This document shows, piece by piece, positions 1 to 7,373 of a stretch of DNA of 8,112 nt. The notes under the pieces were generated by a model. The model made no database searches and had not been told where the DNA came from. It was given only the letters and a program-made list of their open reading frames with translations. The DNA lies in contig WLME01000044.1 of the NCBI GenBank assembly GCA_009700365.1, positions 1 through 8,112 on the forward strand. Reading direction: 5' to 3'. Every line of letters begins with the position of its first letter. Position 1 is the first letter of the stretch. The position numbers and the translations under genes were made by a program. Source of the stretch: Actinomycetota bacterium (GTDB lineage Bacteria; Actinomycetota; Actinomycetes; Nanopelagicales; Nanopelagicaceae).

Positions 1-1075
1 CTGACGCTGGGTGACCTTCTGCTGCACCAAGATTTACAAGGCGTCCTTCTGCAAGAAGAAGTAGGCGACGACCATCCTTCATGACGTATTCATCAGTCTG
101 GTGACGCATCTTTGCATTCTTCTTTACTGAATTCTGCTCGAGCCATGCAACATCGATTTCGATATCGAAGTGACCAGAGTTAGCCATGATTGCGCCATCC
201 TTCATCACTGCGAAGTGTTCATCGCGTAGAACGTCACGGTTACCAGTAACCGTGATAAAAACATCGCCGACCTTTGCAGCATCGACCATTGGCATGACGC
301 GGAAACCCTGCATCATTGCATCGAGTGCCTTAGTTGGGTCAATTTCAGTGACTACAACGTCTGCGCCCATGCCCTTTGCTCGTTCTGCAACGCCCTTACC
401 GCAGTAACCGAATCCAGCTACTACAACAATTCTTCCTGCAAGCAAGAAGTTTGTTGCGCGAAATACTGCATCAAGTGTTGATTGACCCGTTCCGTAACGG
501 TTATCGAACATGTGCTTTGTATCGGTGTCGTTTACAGCAATCATTGGGAAGGTAAGAGCGCCATCCTTGGCCATCTGGTTAAGACGAATAACTCCTGTTG
601 TGGTCTCTTCACAACCACCGGCGATGTTCGGAAGAAGTTCCTTGCGAGTGGTGTGAAGCGTGTTCACGAGATCGCATCCATCGTCAAAGACTTGGTGTGG
701 TTCGATATCAAGAGCTGCGTTGATATGTGAGTAATACCCATCACGATCAACTGCATTACGAGCAAATACAGAAATGCCGTACTCATGAACAAGCGCTGCT
801 GCTGTGTCATCCTGTGTTGACAGAGGATTAGATGCACAGAGTGCAATCTCGGCTCCTCCGGCTTTGAGAACACGCATCAAATTTGCTGTCTCTGTTGTGA
901 CGTGCATACATGCGGCAATGCGCACACCAACGAATGGCTGAGACTTCTCAAAGCGCTCGCGAATCTGTGCAAGTACAGGCATATTACGTTCTGCCCATTC
1001 GATGCGCTTGCGACCTTCGGCAGCAAGTGATGCATCCTTAATGTCATGCTTTGGAATAGTTGTGACAGTTGTCAT
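1..1075 (-). CDS. ahcY: Adenosylhomocysteinase (S-adenosylhomocysteine hydrolase), C-terminus cut by window edge
   Basis: This cytosolic NAD-dependent enzyme reversibly splits S-adenosylhomocysteine into adenosine and homocysteine, clearing the product inhibitor of methyltransferases. The first 358 residues are present and the reading frame runs off the left edge. Visible family signatures are HVTTET (58-63), SNPLSTQDD (82-90), DDG (131-133), EETTTGV (156-162), the catalytic-region Lys187 and Asp191 in the TKHMFDNRYG stretch, the Rossmann NAD motif GFGYCGKG (221-228), GHFDIEI (301-307) and NLGAAEGHP near the end (348-356). It lacks the roughly 40-residue insertion of the long mycobacterial and plant form, so the whole protein should be about 420-430 residues. 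The YGTGQS and GFGYCGKG versions of the motifs recall the Thermotoga/archaeal branch. The ATG at 1075 has a good Shine-Dalgarno. The gene follows manB after 97 bp. Identity is very secure; the subfamily placement is inference. Confidence 0.97.
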   Translation of the reverse strand, partial: MTTVTTIPKHDIKDASLAAEGRKRIEWAERNMPVLAQIRERFEKSQPFVGVRIAACMHVTTETANLMRVLKAGGAEIALCASNPLSTQDDTAAALVHEYGISVFARNAVDRDGYYSHINAALDIEPHQVFDDGCDLVNTLHTTRKELLPNIAGGCEETTTGVIRLNQMAKDGALTFPMIAVNDTDTKHMFDNRYGTGQSTLDAVFRATNFLLAGRIVVVAGFGYCGKGVAERAKGMGADVVVTEIDPTKALDAMMQGFRVMPMVDAAKVGDVFITVTGNRDVLRDEHFAVMKDGAIMANSGHFDIEIDVAWLEQNSVKKNAKMRHQTDEYVMKDGRRLLLLAEGRLVNLGAAEGHPAS

Positions 1076-1085
1076 TTTTATATAT

Positions 1086-1091
1086 CTCCCT
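1086..1091 (-). promoter_or_regulatory. Ribosome binding site of ahcY
   Basis: The message reads AGGGAG 10 nt before the ATG at 1075, inside an otherwise AT-rich leader. This supports the chosen start. Unlike manB, DUF3499 and the glycosyltransferase upstream, ahcY has a clear Shine-Dalgarno, so it probably has a real 5' leader. No convincing -35/-10 pair could be picked in the 97 bp between manB and ahcY. Confidence 0.7.
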
Positions 1092-1174
1092 AGATAAAAC
1101 GGCTGTTTTTCTTTTCGCTTGACCTTCGGCGTAGGGCTCTACTGTGCTAGTCGGCTATGGATATAGCGTACTAG

Positions 1175-2554
1175 TTAAGGGATTAATACGAGGATGTCGA
1201 GGTCGCCCCGAATGGTGTTAAGTACATCATCCCGAACCTTCTTCATACGGGCCTCTGTTGAAGCCTCAACGTTGAGTCGAAGGAGGGGTTCTGTATTGGA
1301 TGCGCGAAGGTTAAACCACCAGTTGTCACCATTTATTGTCAGTCCATCGAGATGATCGACCTCGACCCCATCTTTCTTCCCATACAACTTTTCGATGTGA
1401 TTCATAGCAGCCTTTGCATCACTTACCGTTGAATTTATTTCACCACTCGAGTGATAACGATTAAATGGACTGAGAAGCTTTGAAAGTGGCGCATCCGATT
1501 CTCCTAATGCAGAGATTGCATGAAGAGCTGCGAGCATTCCTGAATCTGCCTTCCAGAAGTCACGGAAGTAGAAATGTCCTGAATGTTCGCCGCCGAAGAC
1601 TGCGTTTGTCTCGGCCATTAACTTTTTGATGTAGGAATGTCCAACACGTGAGCGGACTGCTGTTCCACCATTTTCTTCAACTACTTCCTTCACGGCTCGG
1701 GATGAGATTAAGTTATAAATAATGTTCGATCCCGGATAGCGTTTTAGCTCACGTGTGGCGATTATTGCAGTCAATGCAGATGGATTTACCAAGTCACCTT
1801 TTTCATCCACCAAGAAGCAACGGTCTGCATCACCATCAAAGGCAAGTCCAATATCTGCTTTGTGCTTCTTTACCGCTTTCTGCAAATCCTTAAGATTGGA
1901 GGGTTCGATTGGATTAGCTTCATGATTCGGGAAGGTGCCATCGAGCTCAAAATACAATTCAATCACTTCGGCGTTGAGTCGCTTAAATACTGCAGGAGCC
2001 GTGTATCCACCCATGCCATTTCCTGCATCAATAACAATCTTCAGTGGGCGTATGTTCGACACATCTACCAAGGTGAGCAGGTGATCGACATACTCTTCCA
2101 ACATAGTACGAGTTTTCTCAACACCCACATTTCGCATCGCCATGGGCATTCCATCGTTAACAAAATTCTCGATCGTAACTAACCCGGATTCTTTTCCAAT
2201 TGGTCGAGCACCACTAAGGCAGAGCTTTATCCCGTTATACGCCGCAGGATTATGGCTTGCCGTAAACATTGCTCCCGGAAGATTGAGTTTTCCTGAAGCA
2301 AAATACAACATATCTGTAGAAGCAAGCCCTATACGAATGACATCCAAACCCTGAGAAGTAACTCCGGCAGAAAAAGCCGATGCCAAGTTGGGAGAAGATG
2401 GGCGCATATCTTCGCCAATCACAACTGTTCCGGGTTCTCTCTCGATTTCTAAAAAGCGCGCTACAGCGACACCTGTCGCGAATGCAAAATCAGGGGTGAG
2501 TTCTTTATCCACCAACCCGCGAATGTCATAAGCCTTAAATATCGAGTTGCTCAT
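1175..2554 (-). CDS. manB: Phosphomannomutase / phosphoglucomutase (ManB)
   Basis: This cytosolic alpha-D-phosphohexomutase interconverts mannose-6-phosphate and mannose-1-phosphate, possibly also the glucose phosphates, feeding GDP-mannose synthesis for mannosylated envelope polymers. The 459 residues match the normal family length and show all four functional loops: the phosphoserine loop TASHNP (98-103, catalytic Ser100), the Mg-binding DGDADR (240-245), the sugar-recognition loop GEHSGH (322-327) and the phosphate-binding RASNTEPLLR (417-426). The N-terminal FKAYDIRG also fits. The ATG at 2554 is the only usable start after the DUF3499 stop, which lies 36 bp upstream in the same frame. 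There is no Shine-Dalgarno; a TANNNT box sits 6 nt before the ATG instead. Sugar preference cannot be fixed from motifs. The neighbouring pyrophosphorylase and the actinobacterial gene order favour the mannose role. Confidence 0.95.
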   Translation of the reverse strand: MSNSIFKAYDIRGLVDKELTPDFAFATGVAVARFLEIEREPGTVVIGEDMRPSSPNLASAFSAGVTSQGLDVIRIGLASTDMLYFASGKLNLPGAMFTASHNPAAYNGIKLCLSGARPIGKESGLVTIENFVNDGMPMAMRNVGVEKTRTMLEEYVDHLLTLVDVSNIRPLKIVIDAGNGMGGYTAPAVFKRLNAEVIELYFELDGTFPNHEANPIEPSNLKDLQKAVKKHKADIGLAFDGDADRCFLVDEKGDLVNPSALTAIIATRELKRYPGSNIIYNLISSRAVKEVVEENGGTAVRSRVGHSYIKKLMAETNAVFGGEHSGHFYFRDFWKADSGMLAALHAISALGESDAPLSKLLSPFNRYHSSGEINSTVSDAKAAMNHIEKLYGKKDGVEVDHLDGLTINGDNWWFNLRASNTEPLLRLNVEASTEARMKKVRDDVLNTIRGDLDILVLIP

Positions 2555-2560
2555 GTGGCT

Positions 2561-2566
2561 ATCGTA
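2561..2566 (-). promoter_or_regulatory. Possible -10 element for a leaderless manB transcript
   Basis: The message strand has TACGAT, matching the TANNNT actinobacterial -10 pattern, with exactly 6 nt between it and the manB ATG. Transcription would then start at or next to the A of ATG. No Shine-Dalgarno lies upstream and no -35 box is convincing. Such a short motif can occur by chance; the case rests on the same arrangement at two other starts in this window. Confidence 0.35.
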
Positions 2567-2590
2567 AAGAGAATAGTGAGGAAAAAGAAA

Positions 2591-2962
2591 TTATGAAGGT
2601 ACAGCGCGCAGGTGTCCGCGTCTTCCGACACTTGAATGTGACTGAGGTGCGACATGTGGCTCAGATGGATTAGCTGATGTTTGCGCTACCTCGCGAACAG
2701 CATCCGCTATAGCCATTAAGTCATCTTCGCTTGGACCAGAATCGCTCTCGTCAATTGCCTGACGAATGACATTCCAACCATTGGGCACAGTTAAACGAGC
2801 CGAGTGTTTTTCACAAAGATCATACGAGTGTGGTTCAGAGAAAGTCGCAAGTGGGCCAAGTACTGCTGTTGAATCTGCATAGATGTACGTCAACGTCATC
2901 ATTGCAGAGGCACGGCAACTAACTCGAGAACATACTCGACCAGTTCGTACTTGGGAGCTCAT
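2591..2962 (-). CDS. DUF3499 family protein
   Basis: This small soluble protein of unknown function (123 residues) belongs to the actinobacterial DUF3499 family. It is recognised from the conserved N-terminal half: CSRVSC (11-16), then TLTYIYADSTAVLGPLAT (23-40), then EPHSYDLCEKH (43-53). Cys11, Cys16, Cys50 and His53 (with His45 nearby) are spaced like a small zinc-binding site; metal binding is inference and I know of no biochemical demonstration. From about residue 60 the sequence becomes helical and acidic, and the tail (95-123) is low-complexity, rich in Ser, His and Arg and probably disordered. The gene sits 32 bp after DUF5719 and 36 bp before manB, its usual place in actinobacteria, suggesting a role in envelope or mannose metabolism or in its regulation. 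The start lacks a Shine-Dalgarno but matches the family's N-terminus. Confidence 0.88.
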   Translation of the reverse strand: MSSQVRTGRVCSRVSCRASAMMTLTYIYADSTAVLGPLATFSEPHSYDLCEKHSARLTVPNGWNVIRQAIDESDSGPSEDDLMAIADAVREVAQTSANPSEPHVAPQSHSSVGRRGHLRAVPS

Positions 2963-2969
2963 GCGGTCT

Positions 2970-2975
2970 AGATTA
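2970..2975 (-). promoter_or_regulatory. Possible -10 element for a leaderless DUF3499 transcript
   Basis: The message strand has TAATCT followed by 7 nt and then the DUF3499 ATG at 2962. The 32-bp gap shows no Shine-Dalgarno; it even carries CCTCC, the opposite complement. No good -35 box is seen. A leaderless internal promoter is the simplest reading, but the evidence is a single short motif. Confidence 0.35.
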
Positions 2976-2994
2976 GTGGGAGGTGCAACAAAAG

Positions 2995-4296
2995 TTAGGG
3001 ATTGAGCACCTTAATATTTGATGAAGGCACAAAAGATTTAGTCAGCTTGCTGCCAGCGCTAAGAGGTATATATCCGTATCCACTCATTGATGAGATGAGT
3101 GCCGCACCTGAAGTGCCCGGCGAGATCTGAGTAAATCTCACAGATCGTAGCGTCGAAGGGGATACAAAGGTCGCAATGTCCTCAGCCGAAATTCTCTTTT
3201 TCTTATGTGTTCCATTTGTATATGTCAGATCAAGAGTTACCTGGATTCTCTCCCCCGTAAAGACCAGAGTGGGTGAAAGTCCAGTTGTAGCCAGTGTGAA
3301 TTCAGTGAGTTCGTCAGCGGCTGTGCTCCAGATAAAGTCGCTCTTGCCATTTGCGGTTGTCTTTGAAAATACTGAGGCGAGTATCGGTTGATCTGAATCA
3401 ATATGCAGTGCAAACTTTCCTGAGGCCATATTGAGATCCATCGGAATCTCGACTACCTGCTTGTGCGTAATGGTTTGCCCATTAATACCAACTGGCGAAA
3501 ACGTACCGTCCGTTGAACGTATAACCGCTGAAATTCGTGCATCTACATCGCCAGGCACTAGCAGACGCAAGACATGAGGAGTTGAAGTCTTCTTAACGGT
3601 CACTTGCGGAATTGCAGGGATATGAATCTTCTTGGTTGGTGCAGTCGTAGAGTTCACTAAATCGCCACCGAGTGCACGAAGTCCCTTACCGCGTTCATCT
3701 ACAACAAATCCGTTCACGCGACCTGAACGAGTAGCAAGATGAATAGCAATTGATTTTGATCCCGGCGCAAGAGTTGGAAGAGCAATCCTCACAAATGAAT
3801 TTGCCTTCATGGAGACAGTTCTTGGCGTGAGTGGACCCTTTTCAGTGAAGAGTTCGACATCTACAAGTGCGCGACCCAATCCGCTATTGACGAGATTAAG
3901 AGTTCCCTTAGAAGTTAAATCTGCAGAAGCTCCTACAAACCATTGTGATGAAGTTGGCGCACTGCAAGGAGTAGCACCAGCCCAGGTGCCCTTTCGCACT
4001 TGCCATGCAATGGGTGTCACAGCTCCTGCATCGATGACAGCAGATTGCGCGGCTATAGCGAATCGTGTAAATCTCACTGGGGATGTCACCATCGAAGAAG
4101 TTCCTGTCTTGCGCGCCATCGTCTTTCCTGAAGTTAGGGAGATTGCGGTAGATAGGCCTGCGGTATTTGGCGGACACACTACAGCTGGGTATGCCTCGTT
4201 AAATTGACTCGTTGAAACCGTTTTATTCAGCACGTTGCCCAATAGAAGGGCTAGCGCAGTGAAAGTGATGAGGGCGAGCAGGCGTTGATTTTTCAT
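2995..4296 (-). CDS. DUF5719-like secreted or membrane-anchored protein
   Basis: This is a 433-residue protein of unknown function. A short positive N-terminus (KNQR) precedes a hydrophobic segment at about 6-24. No signal-peptidase site is obvious, so it may be a signal anchor holding the rest outside the membrane. The remainder is Thr/Ser/Val-rich and looks all-beta, like secreted repeat-sandwich proteins. It has only two cysteines, Cys41 (in VVCPPN) and Cys111 (just before SAPTSSQWFVG), which could form one disulfide. The protein following the big glycosyltransferase and preceding DUF3499 in actinobacteria is normally DUF5719, and the CP and C...W-FVG features agree; the assignment leans partly on synteny. 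Its ATG overlaps the glycosyltransferase stop as ATGA, so the two are translationally coupled and probably work together at the cell surface. It also has its own GGAG site. Confidence 0.75.
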   Translation of the reverse strand: MKNQRLLALITFTALALLLGNVLNKTVSTSQFNEAYPAVVCPPNTAGLSTAISLTSGKTMARKTGTSSMVTSPVRFTRFAIAAQSAVIDAGAVTPIAWQVRKGTWAGATPCSAPTSSQWFVGASADLTSKGTLNLVNSGLGRALVDVELFTEKGPLTPRTVSMKANSFVRIALPTLAPGSKSIAIHLATRSGRVNGFVVDERGKGLRALGGDLVNSTTAPTKKIHIPAIPQVTVKKTSTPHVLRLLVPGDVDARISAVIRSTDGTFSPVGINGQTITHKQVVEIPMDLNMASGKFALHIDSDQPILASVFSKTTANGKSDFIWSTAADELTEFTLATTGLSPTLVFTGERIQVTLDLTYTNGTHKKKRISAEDIATFVSPSTLRSVRFTQISPGTSGAALISSMSGYGYIPLSAGSKLTKSFVPSSNIKVLNP

Positions 4297-7200
4297 GCGA
4301 GCTCCGATTCGGAAATCTCGCTCTTACGGCGGCCGGCAGGAAGAGATAGAACAATTGTTAGAACGAGGACAATCACGAAGAATGAGATCCAAGCACGCCG
4401 AATGGTTCCATCATGAATTATTGAGATGTGTCCACCAACCGTGACTTCAAAAGTTGGAAGACCGTACTCGTCTTGAGCTTTCGCCAGACGGAAACCATCT
4501 TGCAAAACTTGCCACGATTTACTGAAGGTTTCTGTAATTGTTATTGTGCCTGGACCTGGCACAAATGTGCGCACTCCATGAAATGGAAGGATCTTTCGTT
4601 TTCCAGAGTAATCCACATAAATAATTCGTCCCGTATCTTGCAAAGTTCGCCAGACGATTCCTGCACTAGTCGATGAGGTTCTATTGAAACCACCTAATCC
4701 ATCAATCGTTTGTGCAACTTCTTGATCTACTGGGCTCTTGAGAAAAACATACTTGATTCCGTAAGCTGCCAAAACTTTGCTTGACGTGACCCCAGTGTTG
4801 TCCACTAGCCCTTCAATCGCATGCGAAATTTCAGGGGTATCTTGCGGCGCAATTTCGGTTTCGCCAAGGAAAATATCACTTCCACGAGAAATGTAATATG
4901 AAATTGCATACTCACCTTGATGGCGATACGGACGAAGTACGACTGTTTTCGCATCTTTTTCAACCGATAAGAATGCCGGCAAGATTTGAGAAGATGCGGT
5001 TCTCAAGGGCGAATTGGCACCTGTTGTCATAAGCCAGAAAAATGAAGTTGCAGAATATGCAACCGTAATAGCCAAAATTGCAGCGATGGAAATATGACGA
5101 TAATTAAGGTGCGATTGTTCTAAGCGGACCTTAATTTTGTCGAACATTACAACTGCGGACGTAATTGAAAATAGAGTGGCAATGGCCAAAAAGGTGCCAG
5201 CAAATGCGCGAGAAGGAGTTGAAGATCCGTTCCCGGTTACTACAAATGAACTAAATACAGTTCCTGATAGTAAGAAAATAAGTCCTGGGGTAGAAAATCT
5301 TCGAGCTGCGGTCGTAGAAAAAAAGGTGACGAAGAGAATGATTGTTAGTGGGCTAAGGCACCACCATGGCAAAGAACCGGGCCCACCAGGATTTCCAAAG
5401 AATGCAAGATTGGGCCCTCCCCCCGTTACCTGGAATCCAATCTCAGACCACATTTTCCAAGGGTGAACAAAGTAAGAAAATGATCCTGGAGCAGAAAGCA
5501 ATAGCGGAATAACGAAGAGCGTTAATCTCTTCTTCACTCTCTCGACAAAAAGTGTATTTCGAAAATCTCGTGAGTTAGCGAAGTAATCTCTCACCAATGT
5601 AATGGCGATTGCCACAAGAAGTATGAGGCATACGGAAGGGTTAAAGGCAAACATAATCCATATAAAAAGTGAGTAAGCGAAAATTCTTCGCCAGCTCCGC
5701 GCTTCAATGGAGTTCCACTCCTGAAGCCCCCCGACAAAACTTGGCAGTAGCGCCAGAAATACGAGAACGCCTAGTCGACCAGAGTTAATGGAAGCAATCG
5801 AAACAGGAGAAAGCGCATAGAGAAAGGCGCCACCTGCAGAAAGCCAACGGTTGTTGGTAAATCTCGCGAGATAGCGATGAGAAGTCCAGAGCAATATAAA
5901 TGGAACCACTAGAAAGAAGAGGGCAATCAAGAGCGAGACGTTGCCGAAATTTGCGATGGAAGAAAGTAAGAGAATGAGTACCCATGGAGGTGTTGAAAGT
6001 CCACTTCCCATTCCGATTTCATGCCAGCTTCCGAGATACAGTTTTAGAAGATCGTTGTAGTGATGTGGAGATTGAGCCAAAGCCCCACCAGAGATTGACC
6101 CGAGGCGATGACGCGCCCAAGCGAAAGAAATCAAGGTAATGAGCGCTGCGGCAGCAATGAGCGGCCGGGTAAATACATACTTCCAGGAGCGCGTCGTTGA
6201 AGGGGTGAGCAAATCTTCTTCTTCATTAAAAGTTAAATCACTACTTGGGACTGCATTGACCTGGCGCTCTGGAATGAGTTTTGCCCTCACCGTACTCGCA
6301 AGTCGAGCAATAGCGCTTCGCAACTGTAGAAATCTTGATGGGATAAATTCTTGGACGGCGCGACTTGATATAAGTCTATGTTTCTTGCGGTCTTTTCTTG
6401 CGGAAATTAACTCTGCGGGGTGAATGATGAGATTGGCAATGGCCAAAATTTCATCACTTGCGTATCCAGGAAGTTTTGCAAATAGATACCCCGTGGCGCG
6501 AATAACGGCACCGAAAAATAATTGCAGAACTAGCCACGGAAGAACCCAAGAAGTTGAGTTAGCAAGAAGAACGTACGCTGCGTTTTGGCGATCAAGCAAT
6601 AAGGGTCTATGGAATAGAGCTCCCTTTACATCAATGTTGCGACGCTCGGTTGCTGAAGCTTGTGCGTGATAACCGATTGCGCTCGAGACTGAAATGACTG
6701 AGTGTCCAGCAACCCGAACTCTCCATCCAAAATCAACATCATCTCTGAAGAGTTCTAGATTCTTATCGAATCCCCCTAGCTCTTCAAAAACATCTCTGCG
6801 GATAAGCGCACCTGCAGTGCTTACGGCAAGTACTTCATGGATGCCATCACGTTGGCCCTGGTCGTACTCTGATTCTTCAAGACCTGTCCACCTCGCACCA
6901 TTGGTGGCAAGACTTATTCCGACTTCCAGCAGATGCGTTTTGTCGTGCCAACCTAATAATTTTGGACCAAGCATCATCGCATTCGGTCTATCTATCGTTG
7001 CCGCTAAAAGTGATTCGAGTGCTTGTGGATGCAATAAACAATCATCATGCAAAATCCATAACCATTCCTGTACACCTTCAATGGGTGCTGGAAGTTGATT
7101 TACTGCCTCAGCTATTGCAGCGCCAAATCCAGTATCGCGCGACATCGATATTGTTGGAATGCGCGCACCATTGAGCAATTTCGAAGATGAATCAATCGAA

Positions 7201-7325
7201 CCAGTATCGATTGCAACTATGCGATCTGCGCCACGACTTTGCGTTGTCAGTGAGGCAACAACTTCGGGAAGCCATGGAGAACCATCATGGACAACGAGAA
7301 GTGCAGTAACGCCCTGCGAACTCAT
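4293..7325 (-). CDS. Large membrane-bound family 2 glycosyltransferase with multi-pass C-terminal region
   Basis: Residues 1 to about 245 form a cytosolic GT-A (GT2) domain. Visible are the nucleotide-binding start TALLVVHDG (7-15), DTGS (40-43), HDD (93-95) in the DXD position, the acceptor-side GGFDKNL (184-190) and RDDVDFGWR (194-202), resembling rhamnosyl/galactofuranosyl transferases. A hydrophobic stretch at about 250-283 and a charged cytosolic linker (305-380) follow. About ten more membrane segments come next (roughly 385-404, 447-480, 493-535, 546-578, 600-616, 655-673, 679-696, 708-728, 745-766). An extracytoplasmic domain (about 769-977) and a last helix (978-996) with a basic/acidic tail end the protein. 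The layout suggests a fusion of a GT2 domain to a GT-C-like or polymer-handling membrane module; donor and acceptor are unknown. An in-frame stop lies 9 nt upstream of the ATG, so the start is firm, yet no Shine-Dalgarno is present. It sits 48 bp after whiB. Confidence 0.9.
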   Translation of the reverse strand: MSSQGVTALLVVHDGSPWLPEVVASLTTQSRGADRIVAIDTGSIDSSSKLLNGARIPTISMSRDTGFGAAIAEAVNQLPAPIEGVQEWLWILHDDCLLHPQALESLLAATIDRPNAMMLGPKLLGWHDKTHLLEVGISLATNGARWTGLEESEYDQGQRDGIHEVLAVSTAGALIRRDVFEELGGFDKNLELFRDDVDFGWRVRVAGHSVISVSSAIGYHAQASATERRNIDVKGALFHRPLLLDRQNAAYVLLANSTSWVLPWLVLQLFFGAVIRATGYLFAKLPGYASDEILAIANLIIHPAELISARKDRKKHRLISSRAVQEFIPSRFLQLRSAIARLASTVRAKLIPERQVNAVPSSDLTFNEEEDLLTPSTTRSWKYVFTRPLIAAAALITLISFAWARHRLGSISGGALAQSPHHYNDLLKLYLGSWHEIGMGSGLSTPPWVLILLLSSIANFGNVSLLIALFFLVVPFILLWTSHRYLARFTNNRWLSAGGAFLYALSPVSIASINSGRLGVLVFLALLPSFVGGLQEWNSIEARSWRRIFAYSLFIWIMFAFNPSVCLILLVAIAITLVRDYFANSRDFRNTLFVERVKKRLTLFVIPLLLSAPGSFSYFVHPWKMWSEIGFQVTGGGPNLAFFGNPGGPGSLPWWCLSPLTIILFVTFFSTTAARRFSTPGLIFLLSGTVFSSFVVTGNGSSTPSRAFAGTFLAIATLFSITSAVVMFDKIKVRLEQSHLNYRHISIAAILAITVAYSATSFFWLMTTGANSPLRTASSQILPAFLSVEKDAKTVVLRPYRHQGEYAISYYISRGSDIFLGETEIAPQDTPEISHAIEGLVDNTGVTSSKVLAAYGIKYVFLKSPVDQEVAQTIDGLGGFNRTSSTSAGIVWRTLQDTGRIIYVDYSGKRKILPFHGVRTFVPGPGTITITETFSKSWQVLQDGFRLAKAQDEYGLPTFEVTVGGHISIIHDGTIRRAWISFFVIVLVLTIVLSLPAGRRKSEISESELA
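4302..4305 (-). promoter_or_regulatory. Ribosome binding site of the DUF5719-like gene
   Basis: The message carries GGAG 5 nt before the ATG at 4296, inside the last codons of the glycosyltransferase gene. With the ATGA stop/start overlap this fixes the start and points to termination-reinitiation coupling. Confidence 0.6.
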
Positions 7326-7331
7326 AAGGGA

Positions 7332-7337
7332 AACTTA
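7332..7337 (-). promoter_or_regulatory. Possible -10 element for a leaderless glycosyltransferase transcript
   Basis: The message strand has TAAGTT, a TANNNT match, 6 nt before the ATG at 7325. The in-frame TAA that bars an upstream start lies inside this element, so the ATG is certain while a Shine-Dalgarno is absent. No clear -35 was found. Readthrough from the whiB promoter remains possible as well. Confidence 0.38.
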
Positions 7338-7373
7338 TCGTTTGAGACTGTGAAGTCCGCGAGCCGCCTGCAA

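Noticed and set aside
482..730. Plus-strand open frames opposite ahcY, manB, DUF5719 and the glycosyltransferase (for example 482-730, 1862-2182, 3809-4207, 6694-7098)
   Set aside because: They are antisense to genes with clear family motifs, show no recognisable domains and have low-complexity shadow-type translations.
1096..1109. AAAAC-GGCT-GTTTT hairpin as a terminator after manB
   Set aside because: The stem is only 5 bp, mostly A-T, and lies close to the ahcY ribosome binding site; too weak for an intrinsic terminator.
1076..1174. Possible SAH/SAM riboswitch in the ahcY leader
   Set aside because: ahcY is a frequent riboswitch target, but I could not find the conserved core of the SAH riboswitch or a convincing set of stems in the 97 bp available. 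Only tiny hairpins (1096-1109 with a 5-bp AT-rich stem; 1131-1142 with a 4-bp stem) are present.
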